DNA of 64,000 nucleotides from Caulobacter sp. 73W (GTDB lineage: Bacteria > Pseudomonadota > Alphaproteobacteria > Caulobacterales > Caulobacteraceae): contig NZ_CP158375.1 of the NCBI RefSeq assembly GCF_041021955.1, forward strand, positions 2,604,001 through 2,668,000, written 5' to 3'. A program made the translations under genes and the position numbers. The notes under the pieces were generated by a model that was not told the origin of the DNA, did not search any database, and worked only from the letters and a program-made list of their open reading frames with translations. Below are positions 10,311 to 19,900 of this stretch, one piece after another (position 1 is the first letter of the stretch; each line of letters starts with the position of its first letter).

Positions 10311-11165
10311 TTGGAGAGCCAGGCCGCTGTCGCCGTCGGCGCCATGGCTGGCATCATCCTTATCGGGGTCGCCGCGCGCCTGCTGATGGGCGAGGGCCTG
10401 TCCTATTCGCCGCTGCTGGCCCTACCCATCGGGGCCTCGGCGGTTCTGGTCTTCGCCGTCTCAGCCAGCCCGCTGGCGCAGCCGCGAGGCGTGATCGGCG
10501 GAAACCTGGTTTCGGCGCTTATCGGGGTGGCCTGCGGCTTTCTGATTCCTCTGCCGCTGCTGTCGGCCGGGGTCGCGGTCGGCCTGGCGATCTGGGTGAT
10601 GATGCGGCTCCGATGCCTGCACCCGCCGGGCGGGGCCATGGCGCTGGGCGGCGCGCTGCTGGCGCGGCACGACCTGGCCTCGTCGCTGCACTATGTGGCG
10701 CTGACCTTCATCTGCTCGGTGCTGATGGTTCTGTGCGGCTGGCTGTGGGTCAACCGGACGGGCAAGACCTATCCCCACCGCGCGCCGCCGCCCGCACCGG
10801 TCAGCGGCTTCAGCATGATCGATATCGACCGGGCCCTGTCGCGCTATGGCGAGCTGCTGGACGTCAGCGCTGAGGACCTGGCGGTGCTGTTCGCCGACGT
10901 GGAGCGCCGCGCCCATGACCGCCTGCACGGCCGCCTGACCTGCGGCGAGGTGATGAATTCGGCCGCCGAGGCGACGCAGGGCGCGATCCTGGTCGAGGAA
11001 GCCACCCCTGTGGAGACCCTGCTGCCGATCCTGTCTGGCGGCGAGGGGCGCGAGGCGGCTGTCACCACCAGCGATGGCGAGGTGGTCGGCCGGATCACCC
11101 AGACCGACCTGCTGCGGGTCCTCTATCGCGCCCATCTGGTCGAGACCCTGGACGCGAAGCGCTAA
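10311..11165 (+). CDS. HPP-family membrane protein with C-terminal CBS segment
   Basis: The first 160 residues hold four to five hydrophobic helices and the family motif CLHPPGGAMALGGALL near residue 100. The C-terminal part (about 190-284) resembles a CBS domain (GEVMNSAAE, then VVGRITQTDLLRVLY). HPP proteins are implicated in nitrite or small-ion transport in some phyla, but the bacterial CBS-fused form has no firm substrate, so I assign none. The annotated start is a TTG at 10311. No ATG lies further upstream before the in-frame TAG at 10281, and a shorter product from ATG 10344 is possible. It follows ptsH by 27 bases and is probably cotranscribed. Confidence 0.75.
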   Translation: MESQAAVAVGAMAGIILIGVAARLLMGEGLSYSPLLALPIGASAVLVFAVSASPLAQPRGVIGGNLVSALIGVACGFLIPLPLLSAGVAVGLAIWVMMRLRCLHPPGGAMALGGALLARHDLASSLHYVALTFICSVLMVLCGWLWVNRTGKTYPHRAPPPAPVSGFSMIDIDRALSRYGELLDVSAEDLAVLFADVERRAHDRLHGRLTCGEVMNSAAEATQGAILVEEATPVETLLPILSGGEGREAAVTTSDGEVVGRITQTDLLRVLYRAHLVETLDAKR

Positions 11166-11169
11166 GGGC

Positions 11170-12174
11170 CTATTCGGCCGCCGCGGCGGCCTTGGTCATG
11201 GTCATCGGGCGCACGCCCAGGTCGGCGAACAGGGCCTGGTCGGCGTCCATTTCCGGCAGCGGCGTGGTCAGCAGCTTGCCGCCCACGAAGATCGAGTTGG
11301 CGCCGGCCATCAGGCACAGGGTCTGAAGCTCGCGGCTCATGCCTTCGCGGCCGGCCGACAGGCGGACCATGGATTTCGGGCAGACGATGCGGGCCACGGC
11401 GATGGTGCGCACGAACTCCAGCCCGTCGATCTCGCCCTTCTTCAGGATGCGCTCGCCCAGGGGCGTGCCGGTCACGGGCACCAGGCCGTTGATGGGCAGG
11501 CTGTCGGGGTGCATCGGCAGGGTGGCGAGCTGGTGCAGGAAGCTGGCGCGGTCGCGGCGGGTCTCGCCCATGCCGACGATGCCGCCGCAGCAGGTGCTCA
11601 TGCCCGCGTCACGCACGTGGCTGAGAGTGTCCAGGCGGTCCTGATAGGTGCGGGTGGTGACCACCTCGCCGTAGTACTCGGGCGAGGTGTCGAGGTTGTG
11701 GTTGTAATAGTCCAGGCCGGCGGCCTTCAGCGTCTTGGCCTGGTCGGCGGTCAGCATGCCCAGGGTGGCGCAGGTCTCCATGCCGAGCGCCTTCACCCCG
11801 CCGATCATGGCGGCCAGCTTGGGCACGTCGCGATCCTTCAGCTCCCGCCAGGCGGCGCCCATGCAAAAGCGCTGGGCTCCGCCGTCGCGGGCGGCCTTGG
11901 CGGCGGCGATGACGTCGTCGGCCTCCATCAGCTTGGACGCCTTCAGGCCGGTGTCGAAGGAAGAAGACTGGCTGCAGTAGCCGCAGTTCTCGGCGCAGCC
12001 GCCGGTCTTGATCGACAGCAGCTGCGACAGCTGCACCTCGCTCGGGTCGAACCAGCGGCGGTGGATGGTGGCGGCCTCGAAGACCAGCTCCATGAACGGG
12101 CGCTCGAACAGGGCCTCCACCTCGGCGACGGTCCAGTCGTGGCGGGGCATGGCGAGGTCGTGCGTGGCGGTCAT
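11170..12174 (-). CDS. bioB: biotin synthase
   Basis: This 334-residue radical SAM enzyme inserts sulfur into dethiobiotin in the last step of biotin synthesis. The three cysteines of the radical SAM cluster are C60, C64 and C67 in [15 protein letters not shown]. Family segments for the [2Fe-2S] cluster and the substrate follow ([35 protein letters not shown]). The start at 12174 gives the family N-terminus and has GAGAG upstream; the frame runs on to 12495 but that part is non-coding. The gene is convergent with the HPP gene (4 bases apart) and divergent from a GH5 glycosidase. A LacI-type palindrome at 12256-12276 overlaps a TTGACA that could be its -35 box. No other bio gene is nearby. Confidence 0.95.
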   Translation of the reverse strand: MTATHDLAMPRHDWTVAEVEALFERPFMELVFEAATIHRRWFDPSEVQLSQLLSIKTGGCAENCGYCSQSSSFDTGLKASKLMEADDVIAAAKAARDGGAQRFCMGAAWRELKDRDVPKLAAMIGGVKALGMETCATLGMLTADQAKTLKAAGLDYYNHNLDTSPEYYGEVVTTRTYQDRLDTLSHVRDAGMSTCCGGIVGMGETRRDRASFLHQLATLPMHPDSLPINGLVPVTGTPLGERILKKGEIDGLEFVRTIAVARIVCPKSMVRLSAGREGMSRELQTLCLMAGANSIFVGGKLLTTPLPEMDADQALFADLGVRPMTMTKAAAAAE

Positions 12175-12255
12175 GGGGAACTCTCGAAAATCGGTCGCCT
12201 TGATCGCGCGGACAGGCGGCGGACTCAAGGACTGATCGACATTCAAACGGCCGCA

Positions 12256-12276
12256 ATTGATGACAGCGTTGTCAAT
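12256..12276. promoter_or_regulatory. LacI-type operator-like palindrome between bioB and the GH5 gene
   Basis: The core TGACAGCGTTGTCA (12261-12274 with its flanks) is a near-perfect palindrome with the central CG typical of LacI-family operators. ATTGA and TCAAT extend the symmetry to 21 bases. On the minus strand it contains TTGACA, a possible -35 box for bioB. On the plus strand it lies about 83-103 bases before the GH5 start. It differs by one base from the perfect palindrome upstream of sucC at 51822. A sugar-responsive LacI regulator of the glycosidase is the simplest reading. Confidence 0.5.
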
Positions 12277-12358
12277 TATCCTTGCGGCGCGGCGTCCAAG
12301 CCGCCTTACTGCGCACCACAAAAAGACGCCGCCCAAGGCGTCGACCTGGGAGGTCACC

Positions 12359-14107
12359 ATGCGTCTTCGTTCCGCCCTAGCGGCCCTGCTGTGCTGCGCG
12401 TCTTTCGCTACCGGGGCTTCGGCCGCCGGCTTCCTGCGCGCCGAGGGCAAGCGGATCGTCGATGAGACGGGACGACCGATCATCCTTCGCGGCATGGGCC
12501 TGGGCGGCTGGATGCTGCAGGAAGGCTACATGCTGCAGATGGGCGACGTGGGGCGCGGCCAGCAGCACGTCATCCGCGGCAAGATCGCCGAGCTGATCGG
12601 CGAGGAGAAGACCGCCAGTTTCTACAAAGCCTGGCTCGACAACCACACGACCAAGGCGGACATCGACTACATGGCGGCGTCGGGGTTCAACTCCGTCCGC
12701 CTGCCCATGCATTACGACCTGCTGACCCTGCCGGCGGAGAAGGAGCCGAAGGCCGGCGCCGACACCTGGCACGAAGATGGCTTTCGCCGCATCGACGAGT
12801 TGCTGGCCTGGAGCAAGGCCAACGGCCTGTACCTGATCCTCGACCTGCACGCCGCGCCGGGCGGGCAGGGGAACGACCTGCCGATCGCCGACCGCGATCC
12901 GTCCAAGCCCTCCTTGTGGGACAGCGCGGAGAACCGCCGCAAGACGGTGGCGATCTGGCGAAAACTGGCCGAGCGCTACAAGGACGAGCCCTGGATCGGC
13001 GCCTACGACATCATCAACGAGCCCAATTGGGACTTCGAGGGTGATGGCGGCGGCCATGGCTGCAAGGAGAAGAAGAACGCGCCTCTGCGGTCGCTGATGA
13101 TGGAGATCACCGCCGCCATCCGCGAGGTCGACAAGCGGCACATGGTGATCATCGAAGGCAACTGCTGGGGCAATAACTACAAGGGCGTCATGCCGCCCTG
13201 GGACGACAACCTGGCGGTCAGCTTCCACAAGTACTGGAACGTCAACGACCGGGCGTCGATCGAGCCGCTGCTGAAGCTGCGCGACGAGCATGGTGTCCCG
13301 CTGTGGCTGGGCGAGTTGGGCGAGAACTCCAACGTCTGGTTCCGCGACGCCATCGCCCTGGTGGAGGGTGAAGGGATCGGCTGGGCCTATTGGCCGCTGA
13401 AGAAGATCGGCTTCAACCAGCCGCTGGAGATCCGCTCCAACCCTGACTACGCCAGGATCGTCGCCTACCTGACCGGCAAGGGTCCAAAGCCCACGGCGGC
13501 GGAGGCCGAGCGCGGCCTGATGAAGCTGGCCGATGATCTGCGCTTCGAGAACAACATCGCCCACCCGGACGTCATCGACGCGATGATCCGCCTGCCGCAC
13601 TCGGACGAGACGAAGCCCTTCAAGACGCATCTCGTCGGCAAGGCGGGCGGGACGATCCAGACGGTGGACTACGACCTGGGTCCGATCGGCCGAGCCTATT
13701 TCGACACCGACGCCGCGAACTACCACATCTCGACCGGCAAGGAGCGGTCGCTGTGGAACAACGGCCGCACCTATCGCAATGACGGCGTGGACATCGCCGT
13801 CAGCACCAGCGGCGCGCTGCATGTCAGCGACTTCAAGACCGGCGAGTGGATGCAGTACAGCCTGCAGGCCGAAGCCGCCGGGACCTATGCGGTCGAACTG
13901 AAGGTGGTGGCCAAGGCGGGGGGCAGCCTGGCGCTGTCGGCGAACCATGGGGCTGACCAAGCCATGGTGCTTCCGGCCGGTCCCGAATGGCGGCTCGTGC
14001 GCGGGCCGACGGTTTCGCTTCAGGCGGGCGGCAACAGGATCTCGGTTCGGGCGGTCGACTGCGATTGCGCGATCGCCTCGGTTCGGCTGACGCCGGTCAG
14101 GCGCTGA
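12359..14107 (+). CDS. secreted GH5 glycoside hydrolase with C-terminal CBM6-like module
   Basis: This 582-residue protein is predicted to cut a beta-linked polysaccharide (cellulose-, glucan- or mannan-like) outside the cytoplasm. Residues 1-22 form a signal peptide ending GASAAG. The (beta/alpha)8 domain carries the acid/base Glu221 in [11 protein letters not shown] and the nucleophile Glu319 in [11 protein letters not shown], both family landmarks. From about residue 455 a beta-rich module contains [18 protein letters not shown], which matches the CBM6 pattern. GGGAGGT at 12348-12354 supports the ATG at 12359. The gene ends inside the end of the opposing gene (11-base overlap). A LacI-type palindrome upstream suggests induction by sugar. 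The exact substrate cannot be read from the sequence. Confidence 0.88.
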   Translation: MRLRSALAALLCCASFATGASAAGFLRAEGKRIVDETGRPIILRGMGLGGWMLQEGYMLQMGDVGRGQQHVIRGKIAELIGEEKTASFYKAWLDNHTTKADIDYMAASGFNSVRLPMHYDLLTLPAEKEPKAGADTWHEDGFRRIDELLAWSKANGLYLILDLHAAPGGQGNDLPIADRDPSKPSLWDSAENRRKTVAIWRKLAERYKDEPWIGAYDIINEPNWDFEGDGGGHGCKEKKNAPLRSLMMEITAAIREVDKRHMVIIEGNCWGNNYKGVMPPWDDNLAVSFHKYWNVNDRASIEPLLKLRDEHGVPLWLGELGENSNVWFRDAIALVEGEGIGWAYWPLKKIGFNQPLEIRSNPDYARIVAYLTGKGPKPTAAEAERGLMKLADDLRFENNIAHPDVIDAMIRLPHSDETKPFKTHLVGKAGGTIQTVDYDLGPIGRAYFDTDAANYHISTGKERSLWNNGRTYRNDGVDIAVSTSGALHVSDFKTGEWMQYSLQAEAAGTYAVELKVVAKAGGSLALSANHGADQAMVLPAGPEWRLVRGPTVSLQAGGNRISVRAVDCDCAIASVRLTPVRR

Positions 14108-15248
14108 CCGTCCGCGGCGTCGCGCGGGCGCCGGCGGCTTCCTGGCGGGCCTTGTCGGCCTGGCTGAGCAGCAGGCCGAGCACCGGCATGGACGACGAGG
14201 CCACGGCCGCCCCGATGGTCAGGGTCGCTCGCCGCGCGCCGCCGGTCTTGCCGGCCAGGGTCTCGAAGGCGCTGCGCAGATGACGGCTGGTTTGCTCGGC
14301 GTCGGATTGGTCCGCGTCCGGCAGGAGCAGGACGAAGTGCTGCGTTCCCATGCGCGCCAGGATCTGCCCCGGGCGGCCGTGCCGCGCGGCCACCGCCGCC
14401 AGAAGCCGCAGCAGGCGCTCGGCCGTGGCCGGACCCTTGGCGTCGGCTGTGTGGTCGAGACCCTCCAGCTGGATCGATAGGGCGGAAAGGCGCGTGCGCA
14501 TATGGACCGGGCCGTTGCGCCAGCGCTCGAAGGCGACCTTGAGACCGGCGGCGTTCAGCGCCCCGGTCAGGGCGTCGCGGAAGGCCACGCGCTCCCAGGC
14601 CTTGTGCGCCCGCTCCACCGCCATCAGCAGCATCACCAGGCCGCGCAGGACGACGATGGCCGACGCCGTCGCCGCCAGGGCGGACTGGGCGGGCGGGGCG
14701 TCCTGGAACATGCCGGGCGATGTCCAGCCGATAGCCGTCAGTACGGCGCGGCCGCTGAAGATCACCGCTGTCAGGCCAAACAGCGCCATCAGGATTTTCG
14801 CCGACGAAAGGCCTTCGTCACGGACCAGGCGGCGCGCCTCGATGCAAACGGCGATGTCGCAGCAGGCGCAGAGCAGCGAGACCAGGGCCACACGCTCGGC
14901 GAACGCGGACGGATCGCCCCAGACGCCGAACAGAAGCGGCGATACCGCCGCGCCGATCGCAGCATAGGCGATCCAGTGCGGACGCCGTCCGGCGAAGAGG
15001 CGGATGCTGCCCAGGGCCAGGAAATAGCCGCCGACCGTGGCCAGGTTCGCCGCATGCACCGACAGCAGCGGCGGGATCATGTCGCGCAGGCCGGTCATCA
15101 TCAGGCCCGCGCCAAGCAGCAGGCTGCTCAGGCCCCAGAACAGGACCCAGCGGTCGAAACGACGCGTCGCGAACGCCGCGATCTGGACCGAGCCAAGGCA
15201 CAGGTAGATGCAGGCGGTGACGAAATAGAGTGTTCTGAGGTCGAGCAT
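14097..15248 (-). CDS. membrane protein with degenerate GGDEF domain
   Basis: The N-terminal 200 residues form about six to seven hydrophobic helices (starting MLDLRTLYFVTACIYLCL). The C-terminal part is a diguanylate-cyclase-like domain beginning FRDALTGALNAAGL. The active-site GGDEF is replaced by MGTQHF (in LARMGTQHFVLLLP), so cyclase activity is unlikely and a nucleotide- or partner-sensing role is more probable. I chose the ATG at 15248; an upstream in-frame ATG at 15281 would add 11 residues. Its 3' end overlaps the glycosidase gene by 11 bases on the other strand. No partner gene is adjacent, and what the membrane part senses is unknown. Confidence 0.75.
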   Translation of the reverse strand: MLDLRTLYFVTACIYLCLGSVQIAAFATRRFDRWVLFWGLSSLLLGAGLMMTGLRDMIPPLLSVHAANLATVGGYFLALGSIRLFAGRRPHWIAYAAIGAAVSPLLFGVWGDPSAFAERVALVSLLCACCDIAVCIEARRLVRDEGLSSAKILMALFGLTAVIFSGRAVLTAIGWTSPGMFQDAPPAQSALAATASAIVVLRGLVMLLMAVERAHKAWERVAFRDALTGALNAAGLKVAFERWRNGPVHMRTRLSALSIQLEGLDHTADAKGPATAERLLRLLAAVAARHGRPGQILARMGTQHFVLLLPDADQSDAEQTSRHLRSAFETLAGKTGGARRATLTIGAAVASSSMPVLGLLLSQADKARQEAAGARATPRTVSA

Positions 15249-15598
15249 GTCTGGCGATTTCGCCGGCTCGACTAGCGGCATTGCGAAGCCAAGTAACGTG
15301 AAAATCGTATACCGTTGGTATCTGTCCCAATCTTTACCATTGATATACTTGGTTAATTCTCGCTAGGCATGACAACGCTCGCGCAAGTGTCGAAAGCTTG
15401 AGTGTTCCAATGACACCGTTGCCATCCGAGACGCGGGCGAGGAGAAACCCTTCTGGGATAGAAGGAATTTCGAAGCCCGGCCCCTTTCGGGGGCGGATTG
15501 CATTTCGGTGGTTTGCAGGAAGCGGAGAGCCGAACTCTGAACGGATGTGGGCGAAGGGTGCGACACCGGGCCGCGCCCTTGCTACACAAGGGATTGCG
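15249..15598. other. gene-free stretch with AT-rich divergent promoter region
   Basis: About 350 bases lie between the degenerate GGDEF gene and the CYTH gene, which are divergent. Positions 15300-15360 are clearly AT-richer than the surroundings and hold a small palindrome ATACC-gtt-GGTAT (15309-15321) and a nearby TTTACCATTGATATAC. A GC hairpin (GGCCCC-tttc-GGGG) lies near 15480. I see no reading frame with good composition and no recognised RNA. Confidence 0.4.
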
Positions 15599-16192
15599 AT
15601 GACGGAGTGGGGCATGCCCGAGCAGGAGATCGAGCTGAAGTTCGAGGTGGACCGCATCGCGTTCGACATCGTCAGGGCGGCCTTTCCGGATGTCGATTTC
15701 AGCGAGAAGCAACTGACCTCCACCTACTTCGACACCCATGACCAGGCCTTGCGGCGCGCGGGCCTCACCTTGCGGGTCCGCACGGGCGACGGCGGGAGCA
15801 AGCAGACCCTCAAGGGACCGGGAAGCGGGGGCTCGGTCTTCGCGCGGGACGAATGGGAAGCCGCCTCGGGCGATGCGCCCGATGACGCCTTCCTGATGGA
15901 CACGCCGGCCCCCGGCGTCCTGCGTGGCAAGCCGATCCTGCCGTTGTTCCGGATCGAGAACCGGCGCGTGATGGGCCTGGTGGAGCTGCCCCAGGGAACC
16001 GTCGAGATCGCCATGGACGACGCCGAGGCCGTGGCCGGCGACCGGCGTCAGCCTTTCATCGAACTGGAGCTGGAGCTCAAGTCGGGCTCCGAAGCCGCCT
16101 TGGAGACGGTCGCCCTCCGCCTGCGTCGGCTGGTTGAGATGCATCCCTCCCAGCTGGGCAAGGGCGAGCGGGGCTATCGGCTTCTTGCGTAG
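15599..16192 (+). CDS. CYTH domain protein (triphosphatase-like)
   Basis: CYTH proteins hydrolyse triphosphate-containing substrates such as inorganic triphosphate, using a tunnel lined by charged residues. The hallmark ExExK motif is present at the N-terminus as EIELKFEV. The expected downstream segments follow: STYFDTHD, LTLRVRTGDGGSKQTLKG and ELELELKSG. The protein has no CHAD domain and at 197 residues is a short single-domain form. Two starts are possible: ATG 15599 (AAGGGA upstream) or ATG 15614 (GGAG upstream). Downstream is ahcY on the same strand, separated by a hairpin and a promoter, so it is probably a single-gene unit. Confidence 0.82.
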   Translation: MTEWGMPEQEIELKFEVDRIAFDIVRAAFPDVDFSEKQLTSTYFDTHDQALRRAGLTLRVRTGDGGSKQTLKGPGSGGSVFARDEWEAASGDAPDDAFLMDTPAPGVLRGKPILPLFRIENRRVMGLVELPQGTVEIAMDDAEAVAGDRRQPFIELELELKSGSEAALETVALRLRRLVEMHPSQLGKGERGYRLLA

Positions 16193-16214
16193 CGCATAAA
16201 GAAATCCTTATGCG
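16193..16214. terminator. stem-loop after the CYTH gene
   Basis: CGCATAA (16193-16199) and TTATGCG (16208-16214) are perfect inverted repeats with an 8-base loop. They begin directly after the TAG stop. No U-run follows, so it may stabilise the 3' end or terminate weakly. It does not match a SAH or SAM riboswitch that I can recognise. Confidence 0.45.
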
Positions 16215-16218
16215 TTCG

Positions 16219-16247
16219 TTGCGAGGGTGAAGCCGAACGGCTATACC
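16219..16247 (+). promoter_or_regulatory. sigma-70-type promoter of ahcY
   Basis: TTGCGA at 16219-16224 and TATACC at 16242-16247 are separated by exactly 17 bases. Transcription would start near 16254, leaving a leader of about 28 bases before the GTG at 16282. AAGGAG at 16270-16275 serves as the ribosome site. Confidence 0.5.
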
Positions 16248-16281
16248 CGCCGGTAAAGCCGATACGCCAAAGGAGCCTCCC

Positions 16282-17673
<1,392 letters not shown>

Positions 17674-17700
17674 GCGGCGGCTTCAGCGACAGATCGACAG

Positions 17701-17738
17701 CGGCGGGCGTCCCCAGGGCGCCCGCCGTTTTCGTTTTT
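17701..17738 (+). terminator. intrinsic terminator of ahcY
   Basis: CGGCGGGCG (17701-17709) pairs perfectly with CGCCCGCCG (17719-17727) around a 9-base loop, and TTTTCGTTTTT follows. This is the clearest Rho-independent terminator in the window. Confidence 0.85.
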
Positions 17739-17778
17739 GGCCCTTGCCTCGCGGGCCTCGAGTCCGCACTTGAGCCGG

Positions 17779-18909
17779 ATGACCGAATTCGCCGCCGACG
17801 GCCATTGCGCCGACCGCTTCTCGCCCGTGCGCGAGGCCTTCGAAGCCAACTTCGCCGAGGGCAGGGAGCTGGGCGCCCGCTTCACCCTGGTGGTGGACGG
17901 CGAGACGGTGGTCGACCTGTGGGGCGGCCATATGGATCGAGCCAAGTCGAAGGCTTTCACAGCCGACACCCTCAGCCCGATCTTCTCGTCCACCAAGGCG
18001 GTGGCCAGCCTGATGATCGCGCGGCTGGTGGAGCAGGGGCGGCTAGCCTACGACCAGACCGTCGCCAGCGTCTGGCCGGAGTTCGCGCAAGCCGGCAAGG
18101 ACGCGGTCACCATCGAACAGCTGCTGTCGCACCAGGCCGGCCTGTCGGGTTTCCCGGAGCAGATGGACCCGACCCTCTGGTACGACCCGCCGGCTATCGC
18201 CGCCAAGCTGGCCGCCATGGCGCCGATCTGGGAGCCGGGGACGGCCAGCGGCTATCACCCCACGACCATCGGCTACATGACCGGCGAGATCTTCCGCCGG
18301 GTGGATGGCCGCAGCATGGGGACCGCCCTGCGCGAGGATATAGCCGGCCCCCTGGGCCTCGACCTCTGGTTGGGCCTGCCCGACGCCGAGCATGATCGCG
18401 TCGCCGACCTGCAGCGCCCCAGCGCCCTGCCCAAGTTCGGGGAGCTGAACGACGCGGTGAAAGCCGCCTTCCTGACCCCTTGGGCCACCGCCAGCGGCAA
18501 GAGCGCGGCGGACTGGCGGCGGATCGAGATCCCTTCGGCCAACATGCACGCCACCGCCGAGGGGCTGGCGCAATTGATGAGCGCCCTGGCCGGAGACGGG
18601 ACCCTGGGCGACCGCGCCATCCTGTCGCCGCGCGGCGTAGCCGAGGCGACCCGACAGCGCATTCGCGGCCGTGACCTGGTCCTGCCGTTCGAGATCAGCT
18701 GGGGCGCGGGCTTCATGCGCAATGAGCCGAACTTCTTCTACGGCCCGACCGACGACGCGTTCGGCCACAGCGGCTGGGGCGGCTCCTGCGTGTGGGCCGA
18801 CCCGCAGCGCGGCGTGGCAGGCGCCTATGTCATGAACAAGCAGGGCGCGGACCTGATCGGCGACCCGCGCCCCGTGCGCCTGATCGAGGCGGCCTACGCC
18901 GCGCTCTGA
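17779..18909 (+). CDS. serine hydrolase of the beta-lactamase class C / esterase EstB family
   Basis: This 376-residue enzyme has the penicillin-binding-fold signature SxxK as SSTKAVASLM near residue 75. A second motif of the Tyr type lies in SGYHPTTIGYMTG, and the third element is FGHSGWGGS. Members hydrolyse esters, amides or beta-lactams; true beta-lactamase activity is uncommon in this subgroup. There is no convincing signal peptide, so it is probably cytoplasmic. I start it at ATG 17779 because the longer frame from 17737 runs back into the ahcY terminator. The 3' end overlaps the convergent rarD gene by 16 bases. The substrate is unknown. Confidence 0.85.
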   Translation: MTEFAADGHCADRFSPVREAFEANFAEGRELGARFTLVVDGETVVDLWGGHMDRAKSKAFTADTLSPIFSSTKAVASLMIARLVEQGRLAYDQTVASVWPEFAQAGKDAVTIEQLLSHQAGLSGFPEQMDPTLWYDPPAIAAKLAAMAPIWEPGTASGYHPTTIGYMTGEIFRRVDGRSMGTALREDIAGPLGLDLWLGLPDAEHDRVADLQRPSALPKFGELNDAVKAAFLTPWATASGKSAADWRRIEIPSANMHATAEGLAQLMSALAGDGTLGDRAILSPRGVAEATRQRIRGRDLVLPFEISWGAGFMRNEPNFFYGPTDDAFGHSGWGGSCVWADPQRGVAGAYVMNKQGADLIGDPRPVRLIEAAYAAL

Positions 18910-19802
18910 GCCAGGCGCGCGCGGCGTCCGGCCTTCCAGGCCCCATAGGCGAACACCGCCACCCCGGCCCAGATGAAGCCGAAGGACAGGGCGCGCAGGG
19001 GCGTGAACGCCTCGCCCAGCGCCACGCCGATCAGGAACTGGATGGTCGGCGCCAGGAACTGCAGGAAGCCCATGGTCGACAGCGGCATGCGCCGCGCCGC
19101 CCAGGCGAACAGGGCCAGGGGCGCGACCGTGGCCGGACCGGCCGCCATCAGCAGCAGGGCGACGTTCACGCCGCTGGTGAAATGGCCGACACCGGTCTTC
19201 TGCAGCCACAGAACGTAGAGCAGGCCGGGCAGGGCGAGATAGGCGCACTCGAAGAACAGGCCGGTCTGGGCGTCCACCGCCACCCGCTTGCGGATCACCG
19301 CATAGGCGCAGAAGGACAGGGCCAGGCCCAGAGACACGATCGGCAAGTGGCCGATGGCCACGGCCTGGACCACTACGCCGACGGCGGCCAGGGCGATGGC
19401 GATCTTGCCCGCGCCGCTCATTCGTTCGCGGAACAGCAGGGCGCCGGCCGCCATGTTCATCAGCGGGTTGATGTAATAGCCGAGGCTGGCCTCGATCACG
19501 TGGCCGGCGTTCACCGCCAGGACATAGACCGTCCAGTTGATGAAGATCGCCGCCGTCGACGCCGCCAGCCAGGCCATGATCTTCAGGTCGCCCAGGACCC
19601 GCTTCACCTCGCCGGCCTGACGGGCCAGCAAGACCAGGCCGCCGGCCCAGATCACGGACCAGACGGTGCGGTGGGCGATCATCTCGAAAGAGCTGACGCC
19701 GAACAGGCTGACCACATGGAAGTAAAGGGGCAGGAAGCCCCACAGCAGGTAGCAGACGACGCCCGCCGTGATCGCGGAGCGTTGGTTCTGGTCAGCGGCC
19801 AT
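18894..19802 (-). CDS. rarD: EamA-family transporter RarD
   Basis: This 302-residue protein has about ten transmembrane helices arranged as two EamA repeats. The N-terminus AGVVCYLLWGFLPLYFH is characteristic of RarD proteins, as are HRTVWSVIW and the segment NAGHVIEASLGYYINP. RarD homologues are annotated as permeases of the drug/metabolite class, but the substrate is unproved. The start at 19802 gives the family N-terminus; a longer frame to 20006 runs through the asd terminator and is not used. The gene is convergent with the serine hydrolase and lies downstream of asd, from which a strong terminator separates it. Confidence 0.87.
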   Translation of the reverse strand: MAADQNQRSAITAGVVCYLLWGFLPLYFHVVSLFGVSSFEMIAHRTVWSVIWAGGLVLLARQAGEVKRVLGDLKIMAWLAASTAAIFINWTVYVLAVNAGHVIEASLGYYINPLMNMAAGALLFRERMSGAGKIAIALAAVGVVVQAVAIGHLPIVSLGLALSFCAYAVIRKRVAVDAQTGLFFECAYLALPGLLYVLWLQKTGVGHFTSGVNVALLLMAAGPATVAPLALFAWAARRMPLSTMGFLQFLAPTIQFLIGVALGEAFTPLRALSFGFIWAGVAVFAYGAWKAGRRARLAQSAA

Positions 19803-19826
19803 TCGGATCCCCAGGAAAAGGCCATG

Positions 19827-19859
19827 AAAAAAGCGGGCGGCGATCAGATCGCCACCCGC
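19827..19859 (-). terminator. intrinsic terminator of asd
   Basis: On the minus strand GCGGGTGGCGAT and ATCGCCGCCCGC form a 12-base stem (one G-U pair) around a 3-base loop, followed by six T. It lies about 40 bases after the asd stop. Confidence 0.85.
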
Positions 19860-19900
19860 TTCTTGTGAAGGTCGGTCACGAAGACCGGGTGACATCGATC

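Noticed and set aside
15249-15598. A tRNA or small RNA gene in the AT-rich gap.
   Set aside because: No cloverleaf or conserved T-loop could be drawn, and the hairpins are too few to support an RNA gene.
16193-16281. A SAH or SAM riboswitch upstream of ahcY.
   Set aside because: The hairpin here is short and AT-rich, and I cannot find the conserved cores of these riboswitches. A simple promoter and leader explain the stretch.
17779-18909. A beta-lactamase resistance gene.
   Set aside because: It has the SxxK-type fold but lacks a signal peptide and resembles esterase EstB-like proteins; resistance should not be inferred.
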